Assembly: GCA_964472785.1 (NCBI GenBank)
Contig: CAYYMH010000040.1
Coordinates: 1 to 38,410 of the forward strand
DNA: 38,410 bases
Direction: 5' to 3'
From: CAYYMH01 sp964472785
GTDB lineage: Bacteria; Zhuqueibacterota; Zhuqueibacteria; Thermofontimicrobiales; Thermofontimicrobiaceae
Both the position numbers and the translations under genes were made by a program. The notes beneath the pieces are model-generated. The model ran no database searches. It worked only from the letters and a program-made list of their open reading frames with translations, and was not told where the DNA came from. Positions 8,655-16,110 of this stretch are shown here, piece after piece (positions within the stretch are counted from its first letter, which is position 1; the number at the start of each line of letters is the position of its first letter).

Positions 8655-8783
8655 GAAAAAAAATTCAAAAAATCAATTTTTTTATGAAAATTTAGGATGC
8701 GAATTTGGAGAAAAGCAAAAAAATATTTGGATATTTGAAAAATATTTGTAACTTAGTTTAATTGAGGTGCGTTAATTTAATAG

Positions 8784-8814
8784 TCACAGAGGAACAGAGG
8801 ACACAGAGAAAAAA
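8784..8814. repeat. Dispersed CACAGAGGACACAGAG repeat, copy 2
   Basis: The string tcacagaggaacagagg followed by acacagagaaaaa lies upstream of the M42 gene. The frame stays open through it back to a TTG at 8762, but the encoded residues (EEQRTQRKNTND) are repeat-derived, which argues for the later start at 8846. Confidence 0.4.
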
Positions 8815-8845
8815 TACAAACGATAAAATAACTGTTGAGGTTATG

Positions 8846-9976
8846 ATGAATAAAAATTCACGAGCGATTTTCGAGAGGCTGACCAATAGTTTCGGACCTT
8901 CGGGGTTTGAGCGGGAACCGATCAAAATCACCAAAGAATATATTGAGCCTTTTGCTGATGAAATTCGTTTCGACCGGCTGGGGTCGTTGTTATTTACCAA
9001 AAAAGGCAGTGCGAATCGACCGGTGGTTTTGCTGCCCGGTCATATTGACGAAGTTGGATTTGTGATCTCCGGGATTAATGACAAAGGGTTTTTAACGTTT
9101 AATCCGGTGGGCGGCTGGTTCGATCAGGTATTGTTGGGGCAACGGGTGATTGTCCGAACACAAAAGGGTGATCTGCACGGCATCATCGCTGCCAAACCGC
9201 CCCATCTGCTGCAGCCCGAAGAGCGTTCCAAGGTAGTGGAAAAAAGCAAAATGTTTATCGACATTGGCTGCTCCAATAAGAAAGAAGCGGAATCGCTGGG
9301 CGTGAGAATCGGGGATCCGGCAGTACCCAATTCTCAATTTTCAATTATCAAAAAGACGGCGTACGAGATAACTGGTCAGAAGGAGGAAAACAAAGGTGTG
9401 GTCGAAATCGGCATGGGAAAAGCGTTTGACGATCGCGCCGGTGTTTTTGTGGCAACTGAGGTGGTACGGCGGTTAAAAGAGGAATCCATTGACCATCCGA
9501 ACACAGTGGTTGGCGCAGCGACAACGCAGGAGGAAGTCGGCATCCGGGGAGCGCGCACCACAGCCTGGATTTCAGAACCGGATGTGTGTTTGACGTTAGA
9601 AGTAGATATCGCCGGAGATGTGCCGGGTGTCGAACCCCAGCAGGCACCTGCTGCTATGGGAAAAGGACCGGCAATTTTGACTTTTGACGCATCGATGATA
9701 CCCAATCAGGCGTTAAAAGAATTAATTATTGAAACGGCGGAACAGAACAAAATTCCGTTCCAGCTTTCTCAAATCGCGCGCGGCGGCACAGATGCTGGCA
9801 TGATTCATCTGACACGAGCCGGTTGTCCCAGTATCGTTTTGGGCATTCCGACGCGGCACATCCATTCTCACGTGGGACTAATCAGTCTCGACGACATTGA
9901 AAATTGTGTCAAATTGGTTTTGGAAACTGTAAAGCGGCTGGATGAGCAGACTGTTGCTCATTTTACGAGTGTGTGA
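8846..9976 (+). CDS. M42 family metallo-aminopeptidase (FrvX/DmpA-like glutamyl/deblocking type)
   Basis: A 376-residue cytoplasmic aminopeptidase that forms large tetrahedral oligomers in its family and trims peptides. Metal ligands and motifs are present: His66 and Asp68 in GHIDEVGF, the bridging Asp in KAFDDRAGV, the catalytic/ligand Glu pair in TTQEEVGIRGA, Asp in LEVDIAGD, and His in RHIHSHVGL near the C-terminus. The ATG at 8846 is chosen because GAGG lies 5 nt upstream and the homologous N-terminus (SRAIFERLTNSFGPSGFE) begins there. The open frame reaches back to TTG 8762, but that extension is encoded by a dispersed repeat. The gene follows the divergent tRNA unit and may work with the upstream M20 peptidase in peptide turnover, though it is a separate transcript. 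Confidence 0.88.
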   Translation: MNKNSRAIFERLTNSFGPSGFEREPIKITKEYIEPFADEIRFDRLGSLLFTKKGSANRPVVLLPGHIDEVGFVISGINDKGFLTFNPVGGWFDQVLLGQRVIVRTQKGDLHGIIAAKPPHLLQPEERSKVVEKSKMFIDIGCSNKKEAESLGVRIGDPAVPNSQFSIIKKTAYEITGQKEENKGVVEIGMGKAFDDRAGVFVATEVVRRLKEESIDHPNTVVGAATTQEEVGIRGARTTAWISEPDVCLTLEVDIAGDVPGVEPQQAPAAMGKGPAILTFDASMIPNQALKELIIETAEQNKIPFQLSQIARGGTDAGMIHLTRAGCPSIVLGIPTRHIHSHVGLISLDDIENCVKLVLETVKRLDEQTVAHFTSV

Positions 9977-10099
9977 TTTTTAGTGCTGAAAATCATTTGA
10001 TTCCGCTAAAATTAAATGAAACAATTTTTTGTTAAAATGGTATTTAAAAACGTTTGAAATAATGAGTTTTAATTTACTTCTGTTTGAACAGGAGGTCGA

Positions 10100-10456
10100 A
10101 TGGAGATCACCAAAAAAACGATTGATGACGTGGGTATCATCAAATTTAACGGTAAAACGTTAGGCGAACCCGCGGATTCAAAGGAGTTCGAAAATCAATT
10201 AAATGAATTAATTGATAGCAACGTAAAAAAGATTGTTTTGGATTTAGAAGAAGTGGAACGCATCAACAGTACAGGTTTAGCGATTCTGATTACGGCAACA
10301 ACGTTGTTTACAGATTGTGGCGGACAAAATGTCGTATTAGCTGGAAGCAACGATTTTATCAATGGTGCTTTAGCTGTTACAAAATTGAGCAATTTTTTCG
10401 ATTGCTATTCGTCCGTCGATGAAGCTTTGGAAAAAATGCAGCACGTGAGTTGTTAA
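10100..10456 (+). CDS. STAS-domain anti-sigma factor antagonist (SpoIIAA/RsbV-like)
   Basis: A 118-residue single STAS domain. The phosphorylatable serine lies in the signature ERINSTGLAILI (Ser57), preceded by the strand KKIVLDLEEV. In partner-switching systems the dephosphorylated form binds an anti-sigma kinase and releases the sigma factor; a phosphatase resets it. The gene begins at ATG 10100 behind a strong AGGAGG. The SpoIIE-type phosphatase gene starts 32 bp downstream and is the likely cognate activator. No anti-sigma kinase (HATPase) or sigma gene lies nearby, so these must be elsewhere. Confidence 0.88.
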   Translation: MEITKKTIDDVGIIKFNGKTLGEPADSKEFENQLNELIDSNVKKIVLDLEEVERINSTGLAILITATTLFTDCGGQNVVLAGSNDFINGALAVTKLSNFFDCYSSVDEALEKMQHVSC

Positions 10457-10488
10457 TTTGTAATTCACACGAAAAAGAGAACTGATGA

Positions 10489-11700
10489 ATGATTAATGAC
10501 CCCAAGGAATATTACCGTAAGCTGGATTCCTTTTTTTCTGAGATTTATCAGGTTGGCTCAGACAATGTCCTGTCAACTGTGTTGAAAGAGTTGGTGGATT
10601 ATCTGGGCAAGGATCTCCATATCAAAAACGGCCGTTTGTATGAATTGGTTTTGGATAAGTTTGTGCTTTTCTATTGTGCCAATTTATCCCAGTTGGAAGA
10701 TGAAAGTGAAAAATACCTGAGCGTCGAAGAGGAAGCGGTCAAGTTGGTTTTGGAACACGGCTGTTACATTTTTTATGAACCGGAAACCAGTTTAAAAATC
10801 CAATCGTTGAGACCCAACGAATTTAAAACCATGGTCGCCTTTACCATTCAACGGGACGAAGGTACCTGGTTGTTCGTTTTTGAGCTCGAACCGGGATGGG
10901 ATCGTGAGGAAATTGAGTTCTCCATTAACACCACTCGAAGGGTTTTGAACTCTCGTATTTCCACGGAGAGTTTTGAAACGTCGCTACACAAAGCTGAATT
11001 AATTCAGCGAAGTTTGCTGCCCAAATCTTCTCCTAAAATCGAAGGATTCGATATTTACGGCAAATCCATTTCCACCGAAATTGTGGGAGGTGATTTGTAC
11101 GATTACGTTGCCTTTTCCGAAGGGCATTTCGGTGTTGCGGTCGGAGATGCCAGCGGACACGGTTTACCGGCAGCGTTGTTGGTTCGGGATGTGGTAACCG
11201 GACTACGGATGGGATTAGAAAAGGAGATGAAAATAACACCGGTTTTGGAAAAATTGAACAAAGTCATTCACCGGAGCACCCTGTCCACTGCGTTCATTTC
11301 GTTGTTTTACGCTGAAATCGACACCAACGGCGATATCGTGTATGCGAATGCCGGGCATCCCCCACCGATTTTGATTAACGGAAACAATGTCGAGTTTCTC
11401 AAGAGAGGCGGCACCATCCTGGGACCGTTACCCGAAGTACAACTGAAAAGAGGATTCTCATCAATAGAGCCGGGTGGTTTGATGGTGATGTATTCGGACG
11501 GTATTTTTGAACGTCAGAATTTGTATGGGGAAGCCTACGAAATCAGTAAATTGCAGGAACTGGCAGTTAACAATCAATGTCTTTCGGCTGAAAATCTGGT
11601 TAAAGATATTATCGACGAAGTGTACAATTTCGGTGGGCAAAAGAAGTGGAAGGACGACGCAACGGTTGTCGTTGTCAAGCGCCTCGAAAAAAAAGACTAA
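10489..11700 (+). CDS. PP2C-type serine phosphatase of the SpoIIE/RsbU family
   Basis: A 403-residue phosphatase expected to dephosphorylate the STAS protein encoded just upstream. Residues about 1-165 form an N-terminal domain of unclear type, possibly GAF-like and sensory, ending in a linker helix with the family motif AELIQRSLLPK. The SpoIIE catalytic domain follows, with metal-binding acidic motifs EIVGGDLYDY, VGDASGHGLPAALL, MVMYSDGIFE and the terminal KDDATVVVVK, and also YANAGHPPPIL. No membrane segment is visible, so the signal is probably cytosolic. The gene begins at ATG 10489 and the stop is followed by a repeat-rich gap. The STAS-phosphatase pair without kinase is a partial partner-switching module. 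Confidence 0.87.
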   Translation: MINDPKEYYRKLDSFFSEIYQVGSDNVLSTVLKELVDYLGKDLHIKNGRLYELVLDKFVLFYCANLSQLEDESEKYLSVEEEAVKLVLEHGCYIFYEPETSLKIQSLRPNEFKTMVAFTIQRDEGTWLFVFELEPGWDREEIEFSINTTRRVLNSRISTESFETSLHKAELIQRSLLPKSSPKIEGFDIYGKSISTEIVGGDLYDYVAFSEGHFGVAVGDASGHGLPAALLVRDVVTGLRMGLEKEMKITPVLEKLNKVIHRSTLSTAFISLFYAEIDTNGDIVYANAGHPPPILINGNNVEFLKRGGTILGPLPEVQLKRGFSSIEPGGLMVMYSDGIFERQNLYGEAYEISKLQELAVNNQCLSAENLVKDIIDEVYNFGGQKKWKDDATVVVVKRLEKKD

Positions 11701-11805
11701 TCATTCCAACGATATAGCTGCTTTTAAAAAGTTGACAATTTCAAATTGCTATTTAATCATACCTATACTAATGTGAAAGTGGTTTTAAGATTTTCTGTTA
11801 CTGTT

Positions 11806-11847
11806 CAGCCGCGCAGTCTCGAAGACACAAAGAAAAGCAGAGAAGAC
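11806..11847. repeat. Dispersed repeat, copy 3 (GAAGACACAAAGAAAAGCAG)
   Basis: A string related to the copies at 8411-8431 and 8784-8814 lies just before the structured 52-nt repeat at 11859. No coding potential. Similarity is short and approximate. Confidence 0.35.
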
Positions 11848-11858
11848 TGTTAGATTTT

Positions 11859-11910
11859 TGGAGTGAAGTAACTGTGTTACTTCATGCAGCAACGTAGTTG
11901 CTGCATTCAA
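11859..11910. repeat. 52-nt structured intergenic repeat, copy A
   Basis: Two adjoining hairpins follow TGGAGTG: AAGTAAC-TGT-GTTACTT (11866-11882) and ATGCAGCAAC-GTA-GTTGCTGCAT (11884-11906). The copy at 19190-19241 has identical length and layout with compensatory base changes in both stems. It lies between the convergent phosphatase and B3/B4 genes. It may be a MITE-like or REP-like element or a conserved RNA structure. Confidence 0.6.
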
Positions 11911-11951
11911 AATATATCAATAAATAATCTTTTACTGTTTGTCTTAGAATT

Positions 11952-12614
11952 TCAGGTCACATATTTTTTTACCGTACAGCACTCATGGTACTGATGAACT
12001 TTGTTTTCCACAAAATCCAGATGTTCGGCTAATAATGTTGAGTCATAGTAAAAAGGGGCAAACAACACGAACATTGCGCGCTTCGTATCCAAGGTTATTT
12101 TAGTCCGGTTCGAATCAGAGGACGGGTTGCCGAACGGTCCGGTTTTATCTGCCAAAATCAATTTACCTGCCGCATTGATCGGTGGCTTACCAATTCCAGC
12201 AAACATTTCACCTGCTTGTCCCAATCGAACTTCGATTACTGTGCCAACAATTTTGTCAACATCATACAATCCGATAGACAATGAAAAATGCAGTGAACAC
12301 AAGTTGCACACATTCACTAATGTATTGACCTGATAAATTTCCGTACCTTTTTTCGCTTGGCGGAGCAGCGCTTCTGAAGAAGGCCGGTTTTTAGTGGGAT
12401 CTAATTTGATCGAGCGGTATAGCTTTCGCATGGGTTCAATTAGCTCTTTGTAAGTGTCAGTTGACTGACACTTATCTTTCACTTTATCGCATTCCTCTTT
12501 TATGTCCCGGACGAGGGAATCATTCCGGCTCTGTACGATTAACTGATCAAATTGTACAATCCCGATCTTTAGCAAGCCTTTTAATTCTCTGTTTAATTTT
12601 AAATTATATTTCAT
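11952..12614 (-). CDS. B3/B4 (tRNA-binding/editing-like) domain protein
   Basis: A 220-residue stand-alone protein resembling the B3/B4 domain of the phenylalanyl-tRNA synthetase beta subunit. Signatures are the helix VNTLVNVCNLCSLHFSLSIGLYDVDKI, the strands around RLGQAGEMFAGIGKPPINAAGK, then ILADKTGPFGNPSSDSNRTKIT and MFVLFAPF. Within the synthetase this domain proofreads mischarged tyrosyl-tRNA; the function of free-standing copies is not settled and may be tRNA editing or nucleic-acid binding. Start ATG 12614 is chosen as the first Met after the promoter at 12637-12665; no clear Shine-Dalgarno is visible and the leader is only about 20 nt. It is divergent from the MerR gene. C-terminal residues include a CC pair of unknown meaning. 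Confidence 0.78.
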   Translation of the reverse strand: MKYNLKLNRELKGLLKIGIVQFDQLIVQSRNDSLVRDIKEECDKVKDKCQSTDTYKELIEPMRKLYRSIKLDPTKNRPSSEALLRQAKKGTEIYQVNTLVNVCNLCSLHFSLSIGLYDVDKIVGTVIEVRLGQAGEMFAGIGKPPINAAGKLILADKTGPFGNPSSDSNRTKITLDTKRAMFVLFAPFYYDSTLLAEHLDFVENKVHQYHECCTVKKYVT

Positions 12615-12636
12615 TTAACTTTATTCTTTTTGATTG

Positions 12637-12665
12637 AATATAATAAATTAAAGAAATTAATGCAA
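12637..12665 (-). promoter_or_regulatory. Sigma-70 promoter for the B3/B4-domain gene
   Basis: On the minus strand TTGCAT (12665-12660) and TATATT (12642-12637) are 17 bp apart, the same hexamers as the tRNA promoter. Initiation would fall about 10-15 nt before the ATG at 12614, giving a very short leader. Confidence 0.6.
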
Positions 12666-12710
12666 GCAAGAAATTTAGAATATGGTAAATTCGCCATTTA
12701 AAAAAACTGT

Positions 12711-12796
12711 ATGTTTACAAAAAAAGACTTGACATTTACAATAAATATACGTATACTGACACTTACATAATAAACATAGTTAAAGTAACAGTTACA
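12711..12796 (+). promoter_or_regulatory. Four ACAnTTACA-like direct repeats around the MerR promoter
   Basis: ATGTTTACA (12711-12719), ACATTTACA (12732-12740), ACACTTACA (12759-12767) and ACAGTTACA (12788-12796) are in the same orientation at intervals of 21, 27 and 29 bp. They flank and overlap the core promoter at 12729-12757 and end 11 bp before the MerR ATG. They are candidate operators for autoregulation by the tandem-HTH MerR protein. Confidence 0.5.
12729..12757 (+). promoter_or_regulatory. Strong sigma-70 promoter of the MerR/radical-SAM operon
   Basis: TTGACA (12729-12734), a 17-bp spacer and TATACT (12752-12757) form a near-consensus promoter. The spacer contains the palindrome TATACGTATA overlapping the -10 box. 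The leader to the ATG at 12807 is about 45 nt. Confidence 0.7.
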
Positions 12797-12806
12797 TGGT
12801 GATATT

Positions 12807-13532
12807 ATGAAAGAAAAAATTTTTACCGAAAAAGAAATTTTGGAGCAACTCGATCTCGAAAAGAAATTATTTCAGGACATGCTGAAGCGGAACTTGATCC
12901 GATCAAAAGGCACTGCCGATGGAAATGTGCTCATCTTTAGTGAAGACTCAATAGATCGAATTCGGGAAGTCCGACAGTTTCTCTCCATGGGCTATTCGAT
13001 CGATGAAATAGAAAAAATTTCCAAAAAAGTGGGCTTACCATCCACCAAAAAAGAGAGCGAACCTGATGGTAAAAAAATCAGATACTTGACCGTCGGTGAA
13101 CTGGCGAGTCAATTGGGAATTAATGGGCGGACGATAAAATACTGGGAAGAACGGGGCGTCATCGAACCGGATTCGCGATCCGAGGGCGGATTCCGGCTTT
13201 ACAGCGAGCAGTGGATTTATTTGTGCAATTTGATCAAAGACTTGCAGCTCTTTGGTTACAGTCTGGAAGAGATCAAAGAAATTTCCGACCTGTTCCGTGA
13301 CTTTTTGACGATCCAAAATTCAATCGACCACTTTCCTAAAAATGAAACCAAACAGAAACTGGAAAATATGAAAACCAAGATTGGTGAGTTTCATCACAAA
13401 ATTGAATCGTTCAAAGAGGGAATCAGCCGCTGGGAAGAACTTTTAAAAAAGAAGGACAAAGAGATTCGTCAGTTTGAAAATAAGTTGAAGCAACAATCAT
13501 CAGAGAAGAAGGATAAGGAGAAGAAAGAGTGA
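12807..13532 (+). CDS. MerR-type transcriptional regulator with two HTH domains and a coiled-coil tail
   Basis: A 241-residue DNA-binding protein. Residues about 4-75 look like one MerR-type winged helix (FTEKEILEQLDL ... VRQFLSMGYSIDEIEKI). About 89-160 form a second, clearer one (YLTVGELASQLGINGRTIKYWEERGVI ... GGFRLYSE ... LQLFGYSLEEIKEI). From about 170 to 241 there is a highly charged coiled coil instead of a ligand-binding domain. Two HTH units in one chain could read asymmetric or repeated sites; four ACAnTTACA boxes lie in its own promoter region. The stop overlaps the GTG start of the B12/radical-SAM gene by 4 bp (GTGA), so the two are translationally coupled. Autoregulation is inferred, not shown. 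Confidence 0.82.
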   Translation: MKEKIFTEKEILEQLDLEKKLFQDMLKRNLIRSKGTADGNVLIFSEDSIDRIREVRQFLSMGYSIDEIEKISKKVGLPSTKKESEPDGKKIRYLTVGELASQLGINGRTIKYWEERGVIEPDSRSEGGFRLYSEQWIYLCNLIKDLQLFGYSLEEIKEISDLFRDFLTIQNSIDHFPKNETKQKLENMKTKIGEFHHKIESFKEGISRWEELLKKKDKEIRQFENKLKQQSSEKKDKEKKE

Positions 13533-15067
13533 GCACCAACAGACCGAAAATTGTTTTCATCGAACCTAAATCACCCAATTTGCATATATTTTCTGTGTTT
13601 GTGATTCCCCGGTTGGGAACGTTGATTTTGGGAACAATTATGAAAAAAATGGGTTGGGATGTGGAAGTCATTTTAGAGGAAAATGAAGATATTGATTTTG
13701 ATCATGTAAAAAACGCCCAACTGGTGGGAATCTCCACCACGACATCCACTGCGCCACGTGCTTACACTATTGCCGATCAGGTGCGTGAAATGGGCATTCC
13801 GGTAATCATGGGAGGTCCGCACGTCACCTTTCTGCCGGATGAAGCATTGGAACATGCCGATTTTGTCATTCGCAGTGAGGGGGAAAAGGCATTCCCGATT
13901 TTTATCGAACAATTTGTGAATGGTAAAAAATATGAACAGGTCCCAAACCTGTCTTATCGACACTTTGGTCAACATGTCCACAATCCACAAATGGACTTGC
14001 TCATGGATTTGGACTCGCTGCCTTATCCGGATTTTTCGCTAATCCGTAACGGAATTAAGCGCACCTATGGTTACCAGATTGTGCCGGTGCAAACATCGCG
14101 CGGCTGTCCCTTTGATTGTGAATTTTGTTCGGTAACCGGCATGTTCGGCAAGAAAATCCGCTATCGCTCCACGGAAAACATTATCGAGGAACTGAAGCAA
14201 TACGATCACAAAAAGAATGTGATTTTCTTTTACGATGATAATTTCACTGCTAACAAAAAACGCACCCGGGAATTGCTGCACGCCATGATTCGGGAGAAGT
14301 TCAAATTCAAATGGTCTACGCAAGTGCGAGCAGATGTGGCAAAGGATCCCGAGCTGGTAAAACTGATGCACCAGGCAGGCTGTGAAACCGTGTTTATCGG
14401 CTTTGAATCCATTGACCCGGAAAGCCTGAAAGAAATGAAAAAGTTGCAAACGCCAGAGCTGATTAAAACAGCCATCAAGGTTTTTGCAAAAAATAAAATC
14501 CAGATTCATGGCATGTTTATATTTGGTTTTGAGAGCGATACACCGGAGAAAATAAAAGAGACCATCAAGTTTGTCAACCGCAGCAGAATCGGTACGGTGC
14601 AATTTTTAATCTTGACGCCGCTGCCCGGCACCGAGACTTTCAGAAAATTAGACGAATCCGGTCGTATTCAGTTTTACGACTGGGGACTTTACGATGCGCA
14701 TCACGCGGTTTTTCAGCCCAAACAAATGACCATCGCTGAACTGCAACGGGCGCAAATCAAAGGGCATCAGTCGTTCTATTCAATCCGTCAGTTAATCAAG
14801 CGTATCGCCCGTTTTGAGTGGAATGAGTTGGTGATCGGAATTTACGCGAGACGGCTGAACCGCAACTGGAAAAAGCGAAATAAAATCTGGCTGAAGGTGA
14901 TGGAGCTGCTGAAACCAAATTTCGATTTCAAAGTCAGTATCGATATTCATCAGGTGGTCAGGCTGCCGAAGCTAAATCGGAATTGTATCAAAGATAGGAA
15001 TAAAAATCAGCACAAAGCTCAGTTTAACGAAGCGGATAATTCCAATGGTGCGTTTGGGTACAGATAA
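13529..15067 (+). CDS. Cobalamin-binding-domain radical SAM protein
   Basis: A 512-residue class B type radical SAM enzyme. Residues about 30-140 form a B12-binding Rossmann fold (VGISTTTSTAPRAY, VIMGGPHVTFLPDEAL, VIRSEGE); the DxHxxG histidine motif is absent, as in many family members that bind B12 base-off without a protein His. The radical SAM core follows, with the [4Fe-4S] motif RGCPFDCEFC (Cys193, Cys197, Cys200), FYDDNF and the late LTPLPGTETFRKL. Such enzymes methylate or rearrange unactivated carbons in lipids, cofactors or natural products; the substrate here is unknown. GTG 13529 overlaps the MerR stop and AAGGAG lies just upstream. The C-terminal 60 residues are basic and of low complexity. 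It ends 10 bp before the convergent acetyltransferase-like gene. Confidence 0.86.
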   Translation: MSTNRPKIVFIEPKSPNLHIFSVFVIPRLGTLILGTIMKKMGWDVEVILEENEDIDFDHVKNAQLVGISTTTSTAPRAYTIADQVREMGIPVIMGGPHVTFLPDEALEHADFVIRSEGEKAFPIFIEQFVNGKKYEQVPNLSYRHFGQHVHNPQMDLLMDLDSLPYPDFSLIRNGIKRTYGYQIVPVQTSRGCPFDCEFCSVTGMFGKKIRYRSTENIIEELKQYDHKKNVIFFYDDNFTANKKRTRELLHAMIREKFKFKWSTQVRADVAKDPELVKLMHQAGCETVFIGFESIDPESLKEMKKLQTPELIKTAIKVFAKNKIQIHGMFIFGFESDTPEKIKETIKFVNRSRIGTVQFLILTPLPGTETFRKLDESGRIQFYDWGLYDAHHAVFQPKQMTIAELQRAQIKGHQSFYSIRQLIKRIARFEWNELVIGIYARRLNRNWKKRNKIWLKVMELLKPNFDFKVSIDIHQVVRLPKLNRNCIKDRNKNQHKAQFNEADNSNGAFGYR

Positions 15068-15077
15068 GTTAACTAAA

Positions 15078-15962
15078 TTATAAGTTTTGTGAATTTTCCT
15101 TTGGGCGGTCAGCTTTCTCCCGGGGCACAAAAATCCCCCGCTGTTTTTCAACATCCAGATTGAACCGGAGTGCGGATTGTGCTTGTTCGACTAACTGTTT
15201 GTCGATACCGAAAACGTCGTGGATTGTTTGATGCAGGTTGTTTTTTAGGTTGAAATTCTTTTTGGACGTAAACGTGGTTTCCCGCATAAAATTCTTATGA
15301 ATGTAAATCATGCCTCGCTTCTGAATTTTAGTCAGACAGATGCCGTGCATCGAAGACCGGGTGAATGAGCCGTGCCAGTGTCGGAGAAATTCATCTTTGG
15401 GACAGGGACGGTCGCTAAAGTTGTAGCGCCATTTCATCTGCGCTTTGTTGAACGTGAAAAGTTGGTAGCAGTTTAATTCCGCATTGAATTGCAACTCGAC
15501 ACCAATGCTGGATGTTTTGTAGATTCTCGATTTTTCCGGATTGATCTCCATGGGTTCGTTCAGCAGGTAACCGGGATCGACGAGATACTTCGCTTCACCA
15601 AAAAGGACGATAATCGCGCAGTGAATATTGAGTCCGGCGCGCATATCCGCCATCACCGGATAGCAGGAATACCCGTGGTGCAGCAAAATCGTCTCCAAAA
15701 AAAACGTCAGTGAAAAACAGGTGCCGCCGAGACGAAAGTTAGCATGTTCGTCGATCACTTCATCGGGCAGCCGGATTTTCGTTTCATCGTCCCAGTGCTG
15801 GCTCAGCTTAATAATTTTGCTGATGTTTTCATAGGGAATCGTGGAAAATTTATCTAAAATTTTCCGTAGCGAATTCAAATCCGGTCGCTTGATTTTTAGT
15901 TTGAAAAAATCGTTGAAAATCCGGACGCTGTCCTGGAAGTTTTCAGGTAATAATTGTATCAT
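15078..15962 (-). CDS. Arylamine N-acetyltransferase-like protein
   Basis: A 294-residue protein with the NAT cysteine-protease-like triad: Cys82 in RLGGTCFSLT, His114 in NIHCAIIV, and Asp129 in KYLVDPGY. The N-terminal IPYENISKI is also typical of the family (usual IPFENL). NAT enzymes transfer acetyl or longer acyl groups from CoA to arylamines or hydrazines, or close macrolactams in ansamycin pathways. Length is within the usual 250-300. The start is ATG 15962. It converges with the radical-SAM gene only 10 bp away, and no terminator separates them. The acceptor is unknown; the triad supports activity. Confidence 0.8.
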   Translation of the reverse strand: MIQLLPENFQDSVRIFNDFFKLKIKRPDLNSLRKILDKFSTIPYENISKIIKLSQHWDDETKIRLPDEVIDEHANFRLGGTCFSLTFFLETILLHHGYSCYPVMADMRAGLNIHCAIIVLFGEAKYLVDPGYLLNEPMEINPEKSRIYKTSSIGVELQFNAELNCYQLFTFNKAQMKWRYNFSDRPCPKDEFLRHWHGSFTRSSMHGICLTKIQKRGMIYIHKNFMRETTFTSKKNFNLKNNLHQTIHDVFGIDKQLVEQAQSALRFNLDVEKQRGIFVPREKADRPKENSQNL

Positions 15963-16021
15963 TGGATTATGTTAAACCAAAAAAAGAACTGGTTGTTTCC
16001 TGATTCTAACTATTTTTAAAT

Positions 16022-16072
16022 TGGAGTGAATTGTCTTTATGCAATTCGTGTGCAATTGATGAATGTATTTTT
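16022..16072. repeat. Possible decayed copy of the 52-nt structured repeat
   Basis: TGGAGTG (16022-16028) is followed by AATTG...CAATT and then TGTGCA...TGTA, echoing copies A and B, but the stems are imperfect and loop lengths differ. It lies in the gap between two minus-strand genes. Membership in the family is tentative. Confidence 0.3.
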
Positions 16073-16110
16073 TACTAGCCGAGAATAACACGTTTGTCGT
16101 ACTAACCCTT

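Noticed and set aside
8762..8845. N-terminal extension of the M42 aminopeptidase from TTG 8762
   Set aside because: The extension is encoded by a dispersed repeat and has no ribosome site; ATG 8846 has GAGG at good spacing and matches family N-termini.
12747..12757. TATACGTATA alone as the MerR operator
   Set aside because: It mostly overlaps the -10 box and AT-rich spacer; the four directional ACAnTTACA boxes are a stronger signal.
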